From contig CM062219.1 in NCBI GenBank assembly GCA_031216445.1, positions 7,082,501 to 7,146,500 of the forward strand: a DNA stretch of 64,000 nucleotides, read 5' to 3'. This document shows positions 12,701 to 23,900 of this stretch, in pieces. Numbering within the stretch: position 1 is the stretch's first letter; the number at the start of each line of letters is the position of its first letter. The stretch comes from Lateolabrax maculatus. Its lineage: Eukaryota; Chordata; Actinopteri; Acropomatiformes; Lateolabracidae. Both the position numbers and the translations under genes were made by a program. The notes below the pieces were generated by a model that ran no database searches, was not told where the DNA came from, and saw only the letters and a list, made by a program, of their open reading frames with translations.

Positions 12701-14354
12701 TTCTCATTTGTTGTCATTCATTTATGTCCGAGAGATGTTGATGTAACTCCATTGTCACTCTGAAAGCTGTAGTATGTGCTGCTGTAGAATTGTTAAACAT
12801 TTATATTGAAAAGTTGATAAAATATTAGAAACAACAACTTGGTTTGGAATTTAAAACACGTGAAACAGTCCTGTTAACATTAGATTGGTATGTTATGTTT
12901 CACCAGCTGAAATGAATTTGTACCATCTTGAAATTGTTGTCCAGTTTGGTAAAATACGCCCACACATCTGAATATTGTTTCCTCTTTGTTGTGGCTTGTA
13001 GTTTCACCAACAACATTTCCTAAACCTGAAAAGTTGTTTTTGCAAGTGAAAATGAGGAAGAAGGTGCAAACAAACAGCAACACAATGTTCAACACTAGTC
13101 TGTTCTGTGTTTTCATTAATGAATCATGTGAATTATGAATAATTCATCAACATTTAATTGTGTCTCGTAGTTTGAAGTGCCAGTCTCTCCTGCAGATGGC
13201 CATGTTTTGTCACAAACACAAAACTGCACTCAAGTATTCAAAGACCCTCACTGATCACTTCAGTGTAAGTATTCAGATATTTCCATAACTCCTAATTGTA
13301 ATTGTTTTGTAATTATTAATGTAATATTTAATTTTGCTAATTAAATTTGGACCTTTCAGAGCTCTACACAGAAAACACACGATCCTTCTGTTTTTACATC
13401 AAAGTAAGTCATCCAGTTTGCATGTTACATTTGCTGTTTGGGCACATTGCATCAAGCGGTCACAGGTGCAGCACACAAACAGTCTGCATCTCTTTACCCG
13501 TGTCCTTTTTTAGAGTCACAGACACCCCGCCCCCCATGCCCAACATGCCATCTCCAGCCAACACATCCACCAGCTCAGGTCCTGGCTCCAACCACAGTGG
13601 CAGCGGGTTGGTTCTGGACGCTGTCGGCAGCACCGTGGCGGTTCCCCAGGCCATCGAACAAGTGGCGTTCGCCTACGTCAACATCACTACGTTATTCTTG
13701 AGCGCTCATGACATCTGGGAGCAGGCGGAGGAGCTGGCACAAAAAGGCAGCGGTAAGAATCATTTGAAAAATGAGCAGTAAAATTGATTCTAAAACTCAG
13801 TTAAACAGTGAAAGACAGCAGTTGTCGGCGTGATGTGGTCACGTCTCCTAAAATGTGTTAAAAACCTGCCAACGGCAGTTTGTGTAAGTTGCAGTCTCTG
13901 GATGCTTCACCTGCTGAAACCAGAGTGAAGTGCATCAAAGCATGGATGACCTTGAGTAGAACATGAAAGGAATGAGCTAATGTTTGTTAAAAGTTGAACA
14001 AAACAGGACCGCACCGCTTTAGTCCCCGAGTCTTGAAAGACCGTTTAGAGTTAAGAGAGTTAGGCCTAGATTATGGGTTTTCCCGACATCATTAGTTAAC
14101 GCACCCAGACCAGGTGACAGACTGCTAGTAATGGCAATGCTGGGGCCGGGGTTATTATTACGATGATGGAAACGTTTGGAAAATCCAGTTCTTAATTTCA
14201 CCAACTGTGTGTTTTTCTGTGTGTTTCAGGAATGCTGACAGAGCTGGACACAGTTATCGGCCCATTGAGCCTAACGTCAAGTATGAGCTTTATGGTCCGT
14301 TACACGAGACAGGGTGTCCACTGGCTGAGGCTGGACAGCCAGAAGGTAAAGTGA
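596..14354 (+). CDS. AFF1: AFF1 (AF4/FMR2 family member 1), 5' exons missing
   Basis: AFF1 is a nuclear scaffold of the super elongation complex that gathers P-TEFb, ELL and AF9/ENL. Exons read by hand: 596-716, 1609-2439, 4526-4567, 6234-6320, 6946-6979, 8470-8527, 9323-9464, 9586-10587, 10683-10771, 10872-11100, 11268-11350, 11831-11894, 12070-12206, 12459-12530, 13171-13264, 13360-13403, 13514-13752, 14230-14354; phases agree throughout. The N-terminal homology region (VPLFGEPYK, then RIQRMLGSYEDV) is AFF1-like. The conserved block PTAYVRPMDGQDQ lies near 2290-2330, EMTHSWPP at 6234, the Ser-rich ALF segment at about 9350-9420, and the AF9/ENL-binding helix LLVKIDLSLLSRVPQ at about 10408-10452. 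The C-terminal homology domain spans 11831-14354 and ends in YTRQGVHWLRLD. Paralogs AFF3 and AFF4 share these motifs; N-terminal wording and linkage to KLHL8 and PTPN13 favour AFF1. Introns at 2440-4525 and 4568-6233 hold no further exons that I see. Confidence 0.93.
2564..2707 (+). repeat. Fragment of a dispersed teleost repeat (same family as 58611-58921)
   Basis: The segment around CAGCAAGAAAGTGAATAAG and GTTGAGCTATTCCTTT matches, with scattered changes, the right-hand end of the repeat at 58835-58921. It sits in an AFF1 intron. The pair shows a multicopy family; I recognise the motif as common in percomorph genomes but cannot name the family with certainty. Confidence 0.7.
3653..3720 (+). 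repeat. (GT)n microsatellite
   Basis: About 34 uninterrupted GT units in an AFF1 intron, far from any exon. A length-variable marker candidate with no evident function. Confidence 0.97.
5887..5926. repeat. Perfect 16-bp inverted repeat with 8-nt loop
   Basis: AACCTGGATTCCTCTG at 5887-5902 is followed, after an 8-base loop, by its exact reverse complement at 5911-5926. Short A-rich and T-rich flanks partly extend the pairing. It lies in an AFF1 intron. It may be a remnant of a small DNA element or a template-switch product. Confidence 0.9.
7441..7621 (-). mobile_element. tRNA-derived SINE-like element, minus orientation, degenerate
   Basis: Read on the minus strand, the element begins GGGGCGCCACGGTAGCTCAC with an A-box-like TAGCTCACTGGGTA (about 7595-7609), as in the head of a tRNA-derived SINE. 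It continues through a CATGTCATCCCCTTTCTCTC body and ends in an A-rich tail (the T runs at about 7441-7485 on the plus strand). The B box normally expected near 7560-7580 looks deleted or decayed, so the copy is probably inactive. It sits in an AFF1 intron. Confidence 0.7.
8862..9112 (+). mobile_element. Degenerate non-autonomous DNA transposon (MITE-like)
   Basis: The start (GGGCTACCACTAACTATTAT, then AATCAGTTAATCTGCAGATTAT) and the end (ATTGATTATCAAAATGGTTG, then CAGATTAGTTTTGTG) follow the layout of an abundant teleost MITE whose ends carry paired GATTAATCGATTA-like motifs. The copy has diverged heavily and has no coding capacity. It lies in an AFF1 intron upstream of the Ser-rich exon. 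Family name not assigned. Confidence 0.6.
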
Positions 14355-17070
14355 CCAACGACCTGCTCCTGAATGCCTGCAAACCCCTTCGAGCTGCCTC
14401 TCACTCCCTTTATTTCACTGCAGTGTGTTTAACTCTGATACCGACCTGAACTGTCCCTCAGGCTTGGGCCAGTTGTCTTTTTCGTTTTATTTTATTTTTT
14501 TTATACTTCACATGGACATTAACTCATCTCATCAAAAAGGTAGACACAGATGTCATCCCGTGTGTGTCCTCAAGGACACCACACTGATCATTGCACTTGT
14601 TATTCATTGTTTTCTCTCACTTCGGTGTCTCTCCCTTTCTTTCTGGCAGTTTTATGAACATGGGTTACATCTGGTGTAATCCACATATTTCATGTCTTGC
14701 AACCTGCCTTGTACCTTCCTCATGGAAGCACATCAGATATAACCAAAAACTACCATTTGGTGGCTCTGTGATTTTACGCAGCCTCATCACGTGGTTGTTG
14801 TGACACAAATCTTTATTTATTATCACAACTTTTGTTATTGATGTTGCTATCATGACCGGTAAACCACTGATATCTGATTAGGCAATAATCAGCAGACCCT
14901 GAACTGTAAAACTAAAGGCACTTAACTCCCAGTTTCACACAGTTTCCTAATCGAGTTTATTTAATTTCTCTTAAAAAGAGATTCAGTTTCTCTGTTTCAG
15001 TCTGAAATATTAGTTTAATTTGGTATCTGGGGTTTTGTATTTTTTTTTTTAATTCTGCATTTAATTTCTCCCATAAATCAGTCAGGATCACCCATGAGAA
15101 TTCAGGTGTGCATGTCACACAGGCATGGAGTCGTTTCTTATAAACATTTCGTACTGGTGACACGGTCTAATTTGGACTACGCAGGAAGTAGAGATAAGTC
15201 AAACGTGGGGACATTTTCGCTGCCAAGTTTGTTGCAGAAACACCAGATATTAATATGAAATCAGCATTCAGTTTCTTCCTTATAGCCAATCCCTTGTTGG
15301 CATCAGTATTTTCAGTTTTTCAAATGAGTGTTGCCAGATTTCCACAGCTCTGGTTAGATTGAAATAAATAAATGAAACGTGCCATACTGTTAATCAGGAC
15401 AAAGTACATGTTGAATGTAGATTGAATAATACACACTATAGAATACATTTTTGAATACATTATTGAGAGTGTTGTCCATAACAAAGATAAATCTGGACAC
15501 ACTGAAATCGCAATCTACATATGAGTAATGAGATAATGAGGCAAAGCAGGAAAGGTTTTATTATTTCAGAAGCTGTAAGGTACAGTCTGTTATGAATGAA
15601 AAGTCGTCGTGTATCAGGTGTAACAGCAGCATCGGTGGAATTTCAGTGCGCAACCGTTTTATTCTTACGTCTTACCTGTCTGCTCCTGTAAGACGTTGGT
15701 TTGCATCTCGGCTCTCGTCTCTGTGGGAGTGAATGGGGATTATGACGACGACTCAGGGTCTCTGATGGTTGATGGCTGCAGCTCAGGGTCGTGGCAGAGG
15801 TGATTTGGCTGTTTCTCGTCGGTAATGGCGAGCAGTTACTGGTTTGTCAGACCAAAGCAGACTAGATTTTATTCTCGTCATCCTGTTAAAAATAAATTGC
15901 ACTTGTGCCCTCTAATGGAACTTACACAAGCATCAAAGTAAAGTTAACATCTTAATCATGGAGGTTTTTTGTCTAGAACAAAAAGAAATGGGGGGTCATT
16001 TTACATCCCTGATTTTCCTTAGGTAAAGTGGCGGATGTAGCGGTCCACATTGGCCGTGTTTGAGTTACCTTTCAAGTATAGTGGGACTGCCACAGTCTTT
16101 CATCAGATATGAAACTACAGTAGTGTTGCCTTTATTTGTTTTTGCACCAGTAAGCTGCTCTCCTCTGTTTCCCACACTTTTGTTGAGTAGCAAATGTTGA
16201 GTTGCAAAATATTTACTAAATCTGAAGGAGTAGAATAAATGGCCAAACAATAGTTTACTAAAGAATGCACTTTTGGAGTATTTGTAGTTAATTTCAGTGG
16301 GTTATTGGACAAACGAACGCCAGGTTCCCAAGACCTGCAGGACTGTGCTTTACTCCTGTTTATTGTAACTTTGTTTCTAAGCAATAAAGCGTGAGTTTTG
16401 TTGGCTCAGATTTTTTAGTGAGGTGTTGACATCACAAGTTCCTATTGATACACGGGACACAAAAATAATCAGTATGAAATAGTGATGCGGGAAAAGAAAC
16501 ATTGCTTTAGATTAGCGCATTAAAATGGCGCATTTCTTGAAACGAGCACCATTGGGTTTTGAAACGTTTCGCTTGTTAATTCAGTTGGTGTGTCTGTGCA
16601 ATTACACTATAAAAGGGCTAAACGAGGATCACAAAGTGTTCCTAACTTTATTTTCTCACATAATTGATAAAGTGATATTTTTTTAAGTAAGGAGTGAGTA
16701 CACTGGTGCCATGGCATTTTGGATTATTTTTAATGTAGGAATCATCAGCAGGCTGCTATAGAAATGATTTAGATGTCCACGCTGCACACGAGGTCATTTT
16801 GGCATTCGACATTCATAAACAGTGCAACTGCAACAGTTTCTTTGGTGTTCCTGTCTTTTCCAACCTGTGGCTTTGTTTCCTTCACCCTTGATTGTTGGTG
16901 CTTCATTTATGAATTACTCTGCAACAAGTTTACACTTCTTGTCCAAATAATTATTTACTGGAAAAATGCTCAGAAAGGTTTTTGAAGGATGCTTTTTTTC
17001 CTTTTGTGAAATATGTAAAGAATTTGTGTTGCAGTGTACAGAGATGAATAAACACTGGAAATTAATTCAT
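14355..17070 (+). other. AFF1: AFF1 3' untranslated region
   Basis: After the TGA at 14352-14354 no further AFF1 coding similarity is seen. The region is AT-rich with no open frame of interest. AATAAA hexamers at 16383-16388 and 17047-17052 are candidate proximal and distal poly(A) signals, giving a 3'UTR of about 2.0 or 2.7 kb. Long 3'UTRs are usual for AFF genes. The exact cleavage site is inferred. Confidence 0.65.
17047..17052 (+). terminator. AFF1: Candidate distal poly(A) signal of AFF1
   Basis: AATAAA followed by AT- and GT-rich sequence. It is the last plus-strand hexamer before the convergent lectin gene, so it most likely marks the end of the AFF1 transcript. An alternative hexamer is at 16383-16388. 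Confidence 0.65.
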
Positions 17071-17258
17071 TGTTGTTTACTCATATTTTTCTCAAAGAAA
17101 ACAAGAAACACACAATTGGATGTTTGGTGGTAAATGTTGAAAAATAACACATGAACAGTGAATTACATATACAACATTTCCGAACTACTCTGGCCATTTA
17201 TCACAAATTGCTGTAAACATTACAAAATAACCTGTTTTATCTTTTAATAAGTCTTATT

Positions 17259-17264
17259 TTTATT
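17259..17264 (-). terminator. Candidate poly(A) signal of the lectin receptor gene
   Basis: TTTATT on the plus strand is AATAAA on the minus strand, about 140 bp beyond the stop codon at 17402-17404. The two convergent transcripts (this one and AFF1) therefore end within about 200 bp of each other. Confidence 0.55.
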
Positions 17265-17401
17265 AGTGTATTACAATATATACAATATAGTTGAATCTTG
17301 AACTCTGGAGACTTAAAAACTACATTATCACTGATTTGTTTAAAAAAAAAAAAAAAAAAAAGTATCACATGCGATGATCTGTACAAAACTTGAATGTTGG
17401 T

Positions 17402-17925
17402 TTATGTGTCTGATTCTCCTGCGAAGTTGGGGTTGGTGAAAGCAGGCTGCAACAGAAGAATGACACAACTTAGTATTTACACTCCATAATCATAAGTTAA
17501 CCACGCGTTCACACCCAACATTAACAAGCTAATCAATAACTTACCACATCAACGAGACTGGCTGTTTTTACTGGCAGGCTCAAGCCGCTCACTTTATACC
17601 CCCGGACACTGAAGACATAGTACAGCAGTCCGGCTATCAAGACGCAAATCACAATGGCTGAAATGACAGCGCCGGCTATCACCCCTCCATCTGTACAAAC
17701 AGAGATACACATGTGTCAGCGTGGCAAACGTGACCCTCATGGGGAAGGTGAAAACTTTGACCTGCTGGTGGCGCTACAGGAAATGTCAGGAGATCACCAA
17801 AGTAAGTAGGCTTCATCACCAGCAATTGCTTTAAAATGATGTAACGGACACTTTATCACACTTACTGTTGACACCTGAGCCATCGGTGGGAAAAACTGGA
17901 TTACCGCCATCGTCTGTTGTATAGT
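17402..17925 (-). other. Stalk, transmembrane helix and cytoplasmic tail of the lectin receptor
   Basis: Exon 17866-17925 encodes a short hydrophilic stalk. Exon 17545-17690 encodes one hydrophobic helix (GGVIAGAVISAIVICVLIAG, then LLYYVF) followed by a basic SVRGYK stop-transfer segment. The last exon 17402-17446 encodes PAFTNPNFAGESDT and a TAA. The tail is about 35 residues. FTNPNF resembles the FxNPxY/F internalisation signal of endocytic receptors, but Tyr is replaced by Phe. Confidence 0.87.
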
Positions 17926-20900
17926 CTGAGAGAGAGTTTCACATAGAGAAGCTGTTAATCTCCTGAGAGCTTTGAAAACCAAAATGAGTTTGGTGAGAGA
18001 CCTGCAAGTCCTCTGTATTCCATCACGATGTCAAAAAAAAAACATAAATAAAATCCTTACACTGGCGGTGGCGGCATGCAAAGCCTCTCTTCTGCAGGCA
18101 GTTGTTGTCATTCCAGCGTCCGTCGTCGTACATCTCCACGCAGTTCTCTTCGGCCACGTCCCCGGGGTGAAAGGCTTCATTGGGCTCACCGGGAGCCCAG
18201 TTGAGGAAGCCCAGGGACGTTCTGTCTGTCCAGCCCCAGCCAACTGGAAAATCAAACACAAGGTTCCTGCATTGAAAACTGTTCTTATCCATTTATTTTA
18301 CATGTAATTCAAAGCTCAGGTCCAAATTATCCCATGAATTATATCATTGTTCTTTTGTCCACTCACAGTTGTTGTCCCTGGTGAGGCCGATCCAGATGTG
18401 GTGATGTCTGGTGTAGTTGAGGCTCCTGATGAACTCCACCTCCGCTCTGCTGTGGATGGACATCAGCTCTGCTTTGAACGACTGGCAGTAGTGTCGGGAG
18501 TCCGGCCAGGAGTACCCCTTCTGACCGTTGTGCACGTAGTAACAGTAGCGGCCGTATGGTATCCAGAATTGCAAACACTTCCCATCACCTGGGGCGGGAG
18601 TCGGCGGCGGTTTCTCTGAAAGACGATATAAGTTACAGGTTTTAGACTGTAAATGAAGCTCTTTTTTTGTGTAGCATAAGGCCTCGTTATGGCTAGAGTA
18701 AAAAGAATCGGGGGGAAGAAAGGGAGGAAAATACCTGAGGAGATCTTGCAGATGTAAGGTTTAGTTAGGTCACACTTGGTGTCGTTCCAGGTCCCGTGGA
18801 ATATGCGTGAACCATGCATACTCACGCAGCCCTCATCCTTTATGTTGCTGGGCTCTCCTGGTCCCCACTGAGTGAAAAACACTGGCCAGCCATCGGTCCA
18901 CGCGTATGATCCGTCCTCCTGCGTGAATGGAAAATATAAGCTTGGGCTCAATGATTAAAGGGTCAAAAATATATATTTTCCAAGTCAAATTATCCCCTAT
19001 TTGTGGACATTTATGAGTGATAAACTTTTAATAAATAAGGATCTTTTTAACTTTAATTGTTGCCTATTTACACATAAATAGTTTTGTAGGCAGTGTAGGT
19101 TAACTATTGTGTGTTCCCTCCCTGACAGCACCTTGCGCCTGAGCCCGATCCAGGCGTCGGCTTTTCCCTGCAGGACCACTCCAGCGACGAAGGCCTGGTC
19201 GTAGCTCATGTCGATGCTGGCCAGGTTGCCTCCCTGCTGCTGGCACGCGGTCTGAGCCGCGTCCCAGGTCGCCGGCTCCTCCACCAGCTTGTAGCAGTTC
19301 AGGTACCAGGAGATGTAGCCAGCCGGGCAGGGGCTCTTTGTTGGGGGTGGGGGGTCGATGCTGCTGGCTGGTGTGGAAGCAGATGGAGAAAATGTCTTTA
19401 GAGCGTGAGCAGGGATTTAGCTGCTATATGTTGATATGTCATTTCAGTTACTAAAAAGGAAATTAATGTTTTTCGAGCAGAAAGATCAGCAATTGGAGTG
19501 TGTACTGACATTTCTTCCTGTAGCAGACGAAGCTTTGATCCTTATGACAGGCGTCATCGTTCCACCTGCCGCTCACTAAGTTGCCGTGAGCCATCGCCAC
19601 GCAGTGTTCCTGTTGAGAAACGTCAAGAAAGCTTCAAGCTATGGAAAGCCAATTATCATATATAGCTCTGTAGTAGTGGAGGTGAAGTATCCTCACCGCT
19701 CCTCCTGCATTGTTGGGCTCCTTGTCGTTCCAGTTGGTGTACAGCACAGGGCTGACCCCGTCACTCCAAGCGTACTGATTCTCTACCAAGAGATCTGACA
19801 GGCCGATCCACGTGGGAAGCTCCAGGTCTTTCAGGTAACTAGACACGAAGTCTGGAGGAGAAGGGAGGATCAAAATACAGAGAGGAGTCATTTTGGACCT
19901 GGAGGCACTGAACTGTTTTCATTCTCAAGAGATTTAGCTCACCATTCTCGTACTGGTCATCAATAACTGCCAGCTCTCCTCCTTGGTCTCTGCACCAACT
20001 CCGAGCATGAGACCAGTTGGCTTTGATGTCGTTTTTCTTCCCTTTGAACATGAAGCACTTATCCTTGAAACGCATCCAACCTGGAGGGAAGGAAGGTTAA
20101 CAGGTTACTAATCATATTTCATTAACGGTTACAGGCTGGATAATCAGTTACAATCATGGATATGGATACATGGATAAAACCCTCTATAAAGGTATATCTT
20201 ATTTTATATTGTGATCGGTATATGTTGTTATATTGTACATTTTCCGGATTGGCTGAGAAACAGTTTATAGATAAAATGACCAGATAGGAATTTCTGTTTT
20301 TTTTTAAACAATCCATTGATTAAAAATCTGATAAATCAGTCACTAACCACAGTGATGCAAAAAATCCTAAAACATTACCATCAAACCTTTTTCCTGTTGG
20401 GATGTATTTTAGATGCTATTTTAAAGAATAAGGCTTGAATCATGCTCCAAACCCCAAATCCATTTGTTCCTACCGTGGATGTAAATCTTAAAAAAAACGA
20501 GTCATGTATAGAGTTTCATTGCTATCAGGATGTAAAGAGAATTTCAACAAATATAACAAATAATGCTTTAAGATAATTGGCTACCCTACCTTTAAACACC
20601 TGGGCACTGTAGTTTTTAGCAAACGTGACTCAGACTGGAGGAACAAAGTCTTTTTATGTGGACTATTTTCAGCCGTGGATGAATACACATTTGGCTCCCC
20701 TAATGAGTATTTACTGCAGCAGGATTGTGTGTGTGTGTGGGTGGGGGTGTGGCAGGGTGGCTGTATTCTTTTTAAAGAAGGATGTCTCACCCAGTGTAAT
20801 GATGTAGCTCATTAATTTGTCGTTAGGTTTAGATGTATTCATTGTTGGTTTTGGTCTTTCATCACATTTGTTGACAGTATATTACCAGACATGTTCATTA

Positions 20901-23900
20901 AAATATGTCATACACACCTATCTACATATAATCCGCATGTTTTAATAAATAAAAAGTTATCATTTCAGATGTTTTACATTTTTATGTAAAAAGTAGGAGC
21001 TACCTGCTGGGCAGTTGCCTTCCCAGGGCTGTGTGGGTGGAGGAGGGGTGTGGACATCTCCGGGGAGCTTCTTACAGACATAACCTGCTCCAGCTCGACC
21101 ACAGTTGGCATCGTTCCATCCACCTGAACAAGCCCGAGTTGGTTGTAAATATCACCAACAGGGTGATTCAGCAAACGTGCACAGTAAATCAAACAGATCT
21201 CTGTGGCCTCAGTTGCCTGATTAATTTCAATACCTTGATGTCTGTTCATCTGAACACACTGTTCCTCCCCGTTGGCGTTGTTGGGCTCACCCGGACCCCA
21301 GTGAGTGTATGTCACAGGGGAGAAGTCCACCCACCTGTGCAGGTAAAACAGAGAAACCTTGGCATAAAGAGAATTTACATTGTGCTGTTGCAGTGATTTA
21401 GACAGTAAAATACACATCTACAAACTCAGCTGCAAATCAGAGCAGTAAGGCTTGAATTGATGGTGCCATCAGGTGATACATTTAGGAGTTTTTCTGTTGA
21501 TATTAGTGACTCATTTCAAATCCAAAACGTTTAATTTAAATCTAGATCCTAATAGATTTGGATAATAAAATGTCTTCATATTCTACTACATTCACTGTGA
21601 GTGTTGTCACCATGTCATAGCACTTGACCTTAAATAAAAAATGACATAAAACTGAACTGTACAATATTCCAAAACTAAAGTAGAATCTAATTTTTCCTTT
21701 AAATTCACCTCATTCAACTCCAATCACTTAGAAAAAAAAACATACATGTATTGTCCACTTGCAATGCCAAACATCCTCATCCCAATCCAAGCTGCTGAAA
21801 CCTGGCCTGTCCCCACCTGGAAGAGCAGAACGGCATGACACACACATATTCACTGTAACATATTACAACATACTCTACTGTAAAGAGGAAAGAAAAAAGG
21901 CGTACCATGCTGTTAACGTATGCCTGTTCGTCTTTGTTGAGGATGGAGACGAGCGAGGCCTTCTCAGCGTAGCAGCGTCTCATAGCCGTGTGGAAGTCCA
22001 CGATGTCTGTGTCATTGTAGTAGTAGCAGATGTTGTTGTTCTTCCTCCAGCCAGGGCTAGTACCGCAATCAGGAGCTGAGGGTTGAGACACGAGAACACA
22101 AACATGGAGATGATATAATCTGCTTGTTATTTTACTCTGCAGTGATTCCTGGTTGGATGAATTACTTTGCATTACACTTACAAAAAGCCTGTTCTAAGTA
22201 TACATTTTTCCTCAACTTTGCAAGTGTTTTAACCAAATGAACATGTGAGGTATTTTGGATACTTCAGGGCTGTGTTCTGAAATCATTTACTACTTCCTAT
22301 ATCAAAATTGCACTAGGAAAACCACAACGTGACTTGTTCATGCAGGTAGGACCGGTGCGTGTGAGGACAGTTTACCTGGGATGGGAGGTGGGGGCACTGG
22401 GGGCAAGATGGGGTTCTTTCCTTTAGCGATCATGCATATCCAGTCCTGGTGGGCGTCACAGTTGAGATCGTTCCACCAGGAGTAGGTCCCGTTGGAGCTG
22501 CTCACCATCTCTACACACTCCTCGCGGCCCTCGTGGTTGTTGGGCTCCCCGTGACCCCAGTTGGTGTGGGACAGAGGAGTGCCATCACTCCAAGAATAGC
22601 CTACGTGATGGGAATAGTCGTGAGTTTTTTTTTTTTTTGTGTGTGTGTGTGTGTGTATTCTCTAGGTTGTCAGCTTCCGCCAGGGTCCACTCCATAAAAC
22701 AAACATTATACTAACCTCCTTCTGTAGGGTTGTGCTTGAGGCCGATCCACTTGCTGCTGGCTTTGCTGTACAGAGACAGGAACTCTTCCTCCTCCTGATT
22801 ATGGATGCTGACCAGATTAGCTCCTCTGGTGAGACAGTCCTCATGTGCTGCTCCCCAGCTCTTCTTCAGGGACCATTTCACATTGTGGAAGAGCTGCAGC
22901 AGATCAGCCAACAAATCAGTACTGGAAAACCACTGACCTAATGGCCCCTACAGAGAATCGTGGTTTTGGCTGAATTCACTGCCTTACATACCTTGTAACA
23001 GTTTCTGAAGTGAGGCAGAGCCGTCCAGCTGGCAGCACAGCCCTGTGCTGGAGGAGGAGTTGGGGCCTTGGTGGGTGGGGTGATGTCGGGCCTGGGTTTC
23101 TCGCAGATGAAGGCGTATTTCTCTGAGCACTGCTTGTCATCCCAGAAACCACCAATCTGACCCGCTGTCATAGCCACACAGGTGCCATCCCCGCTATCTA
23201 GAGACAAAAAAAGGACACTGGTGTTTATCACTGTTTATACTGTATCATCCCGTCCAGCTGATATTAGTGTTAGTTCTGTACCTGGCTGGTCTCTGTCCCA
23301 GTGAGTGAAGGTGAGAGGGGAGCCGTTGTCCCACATATAGTCCACCCCTCCACCTGACCCTCCCCGAGCACGCAGGCCAATCCACCACAAACCAGTCTTT
23401 CCTGACAGGCCCACTGTAAAATGTGCCTGCTCATAACTGCAGTGAAACACAGATAGACGAGTGAATAAAAAAAAACTTTGGCCAACCAGATTGTTACAAC
23501 ATTTTGACATAGTGATGACCAAAGCTGTTACAATTCATACTGAGTGGATTAGGAATATGTGTACCATTTCATGCTTCATGCCATTTCACTGAAAACCACA
23601 AATGTCAACTTAATGGTGCCAAAGGAAAAGTCAGCAGATAACTAAAGTCAGGAGGACCATCCTCTGGCCATTGTGAATGTCCGTACCATCCAGACAGACA
23701 TGGTCATGAGAGATTAAAGGCAAAGCTTTGTGCAGAATACTGGACATGCAATTGGAGACACTAGAGACTATAACCAGTAGAGACTTGCAGCACACACATT
23801 ATCCAAAATAAATTAATGATTCAGGTTTCTTGCAGATTGACATCTCTTTGTTCTGCAGTCTAACTCACATGTCTCCGATGTGCAGCAAGAAGCCGTCCTT

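Noticed and set aside
596..14354. AFF4 or AFF3 as identity of the left-hand gene
   Set aside because: The N-terminal wording (LFGEPYK, GDELSNRIQ) and linkage to KLHL8/PTPN13 favour AFF1, although the last residues resemble AFF3/AFF4.
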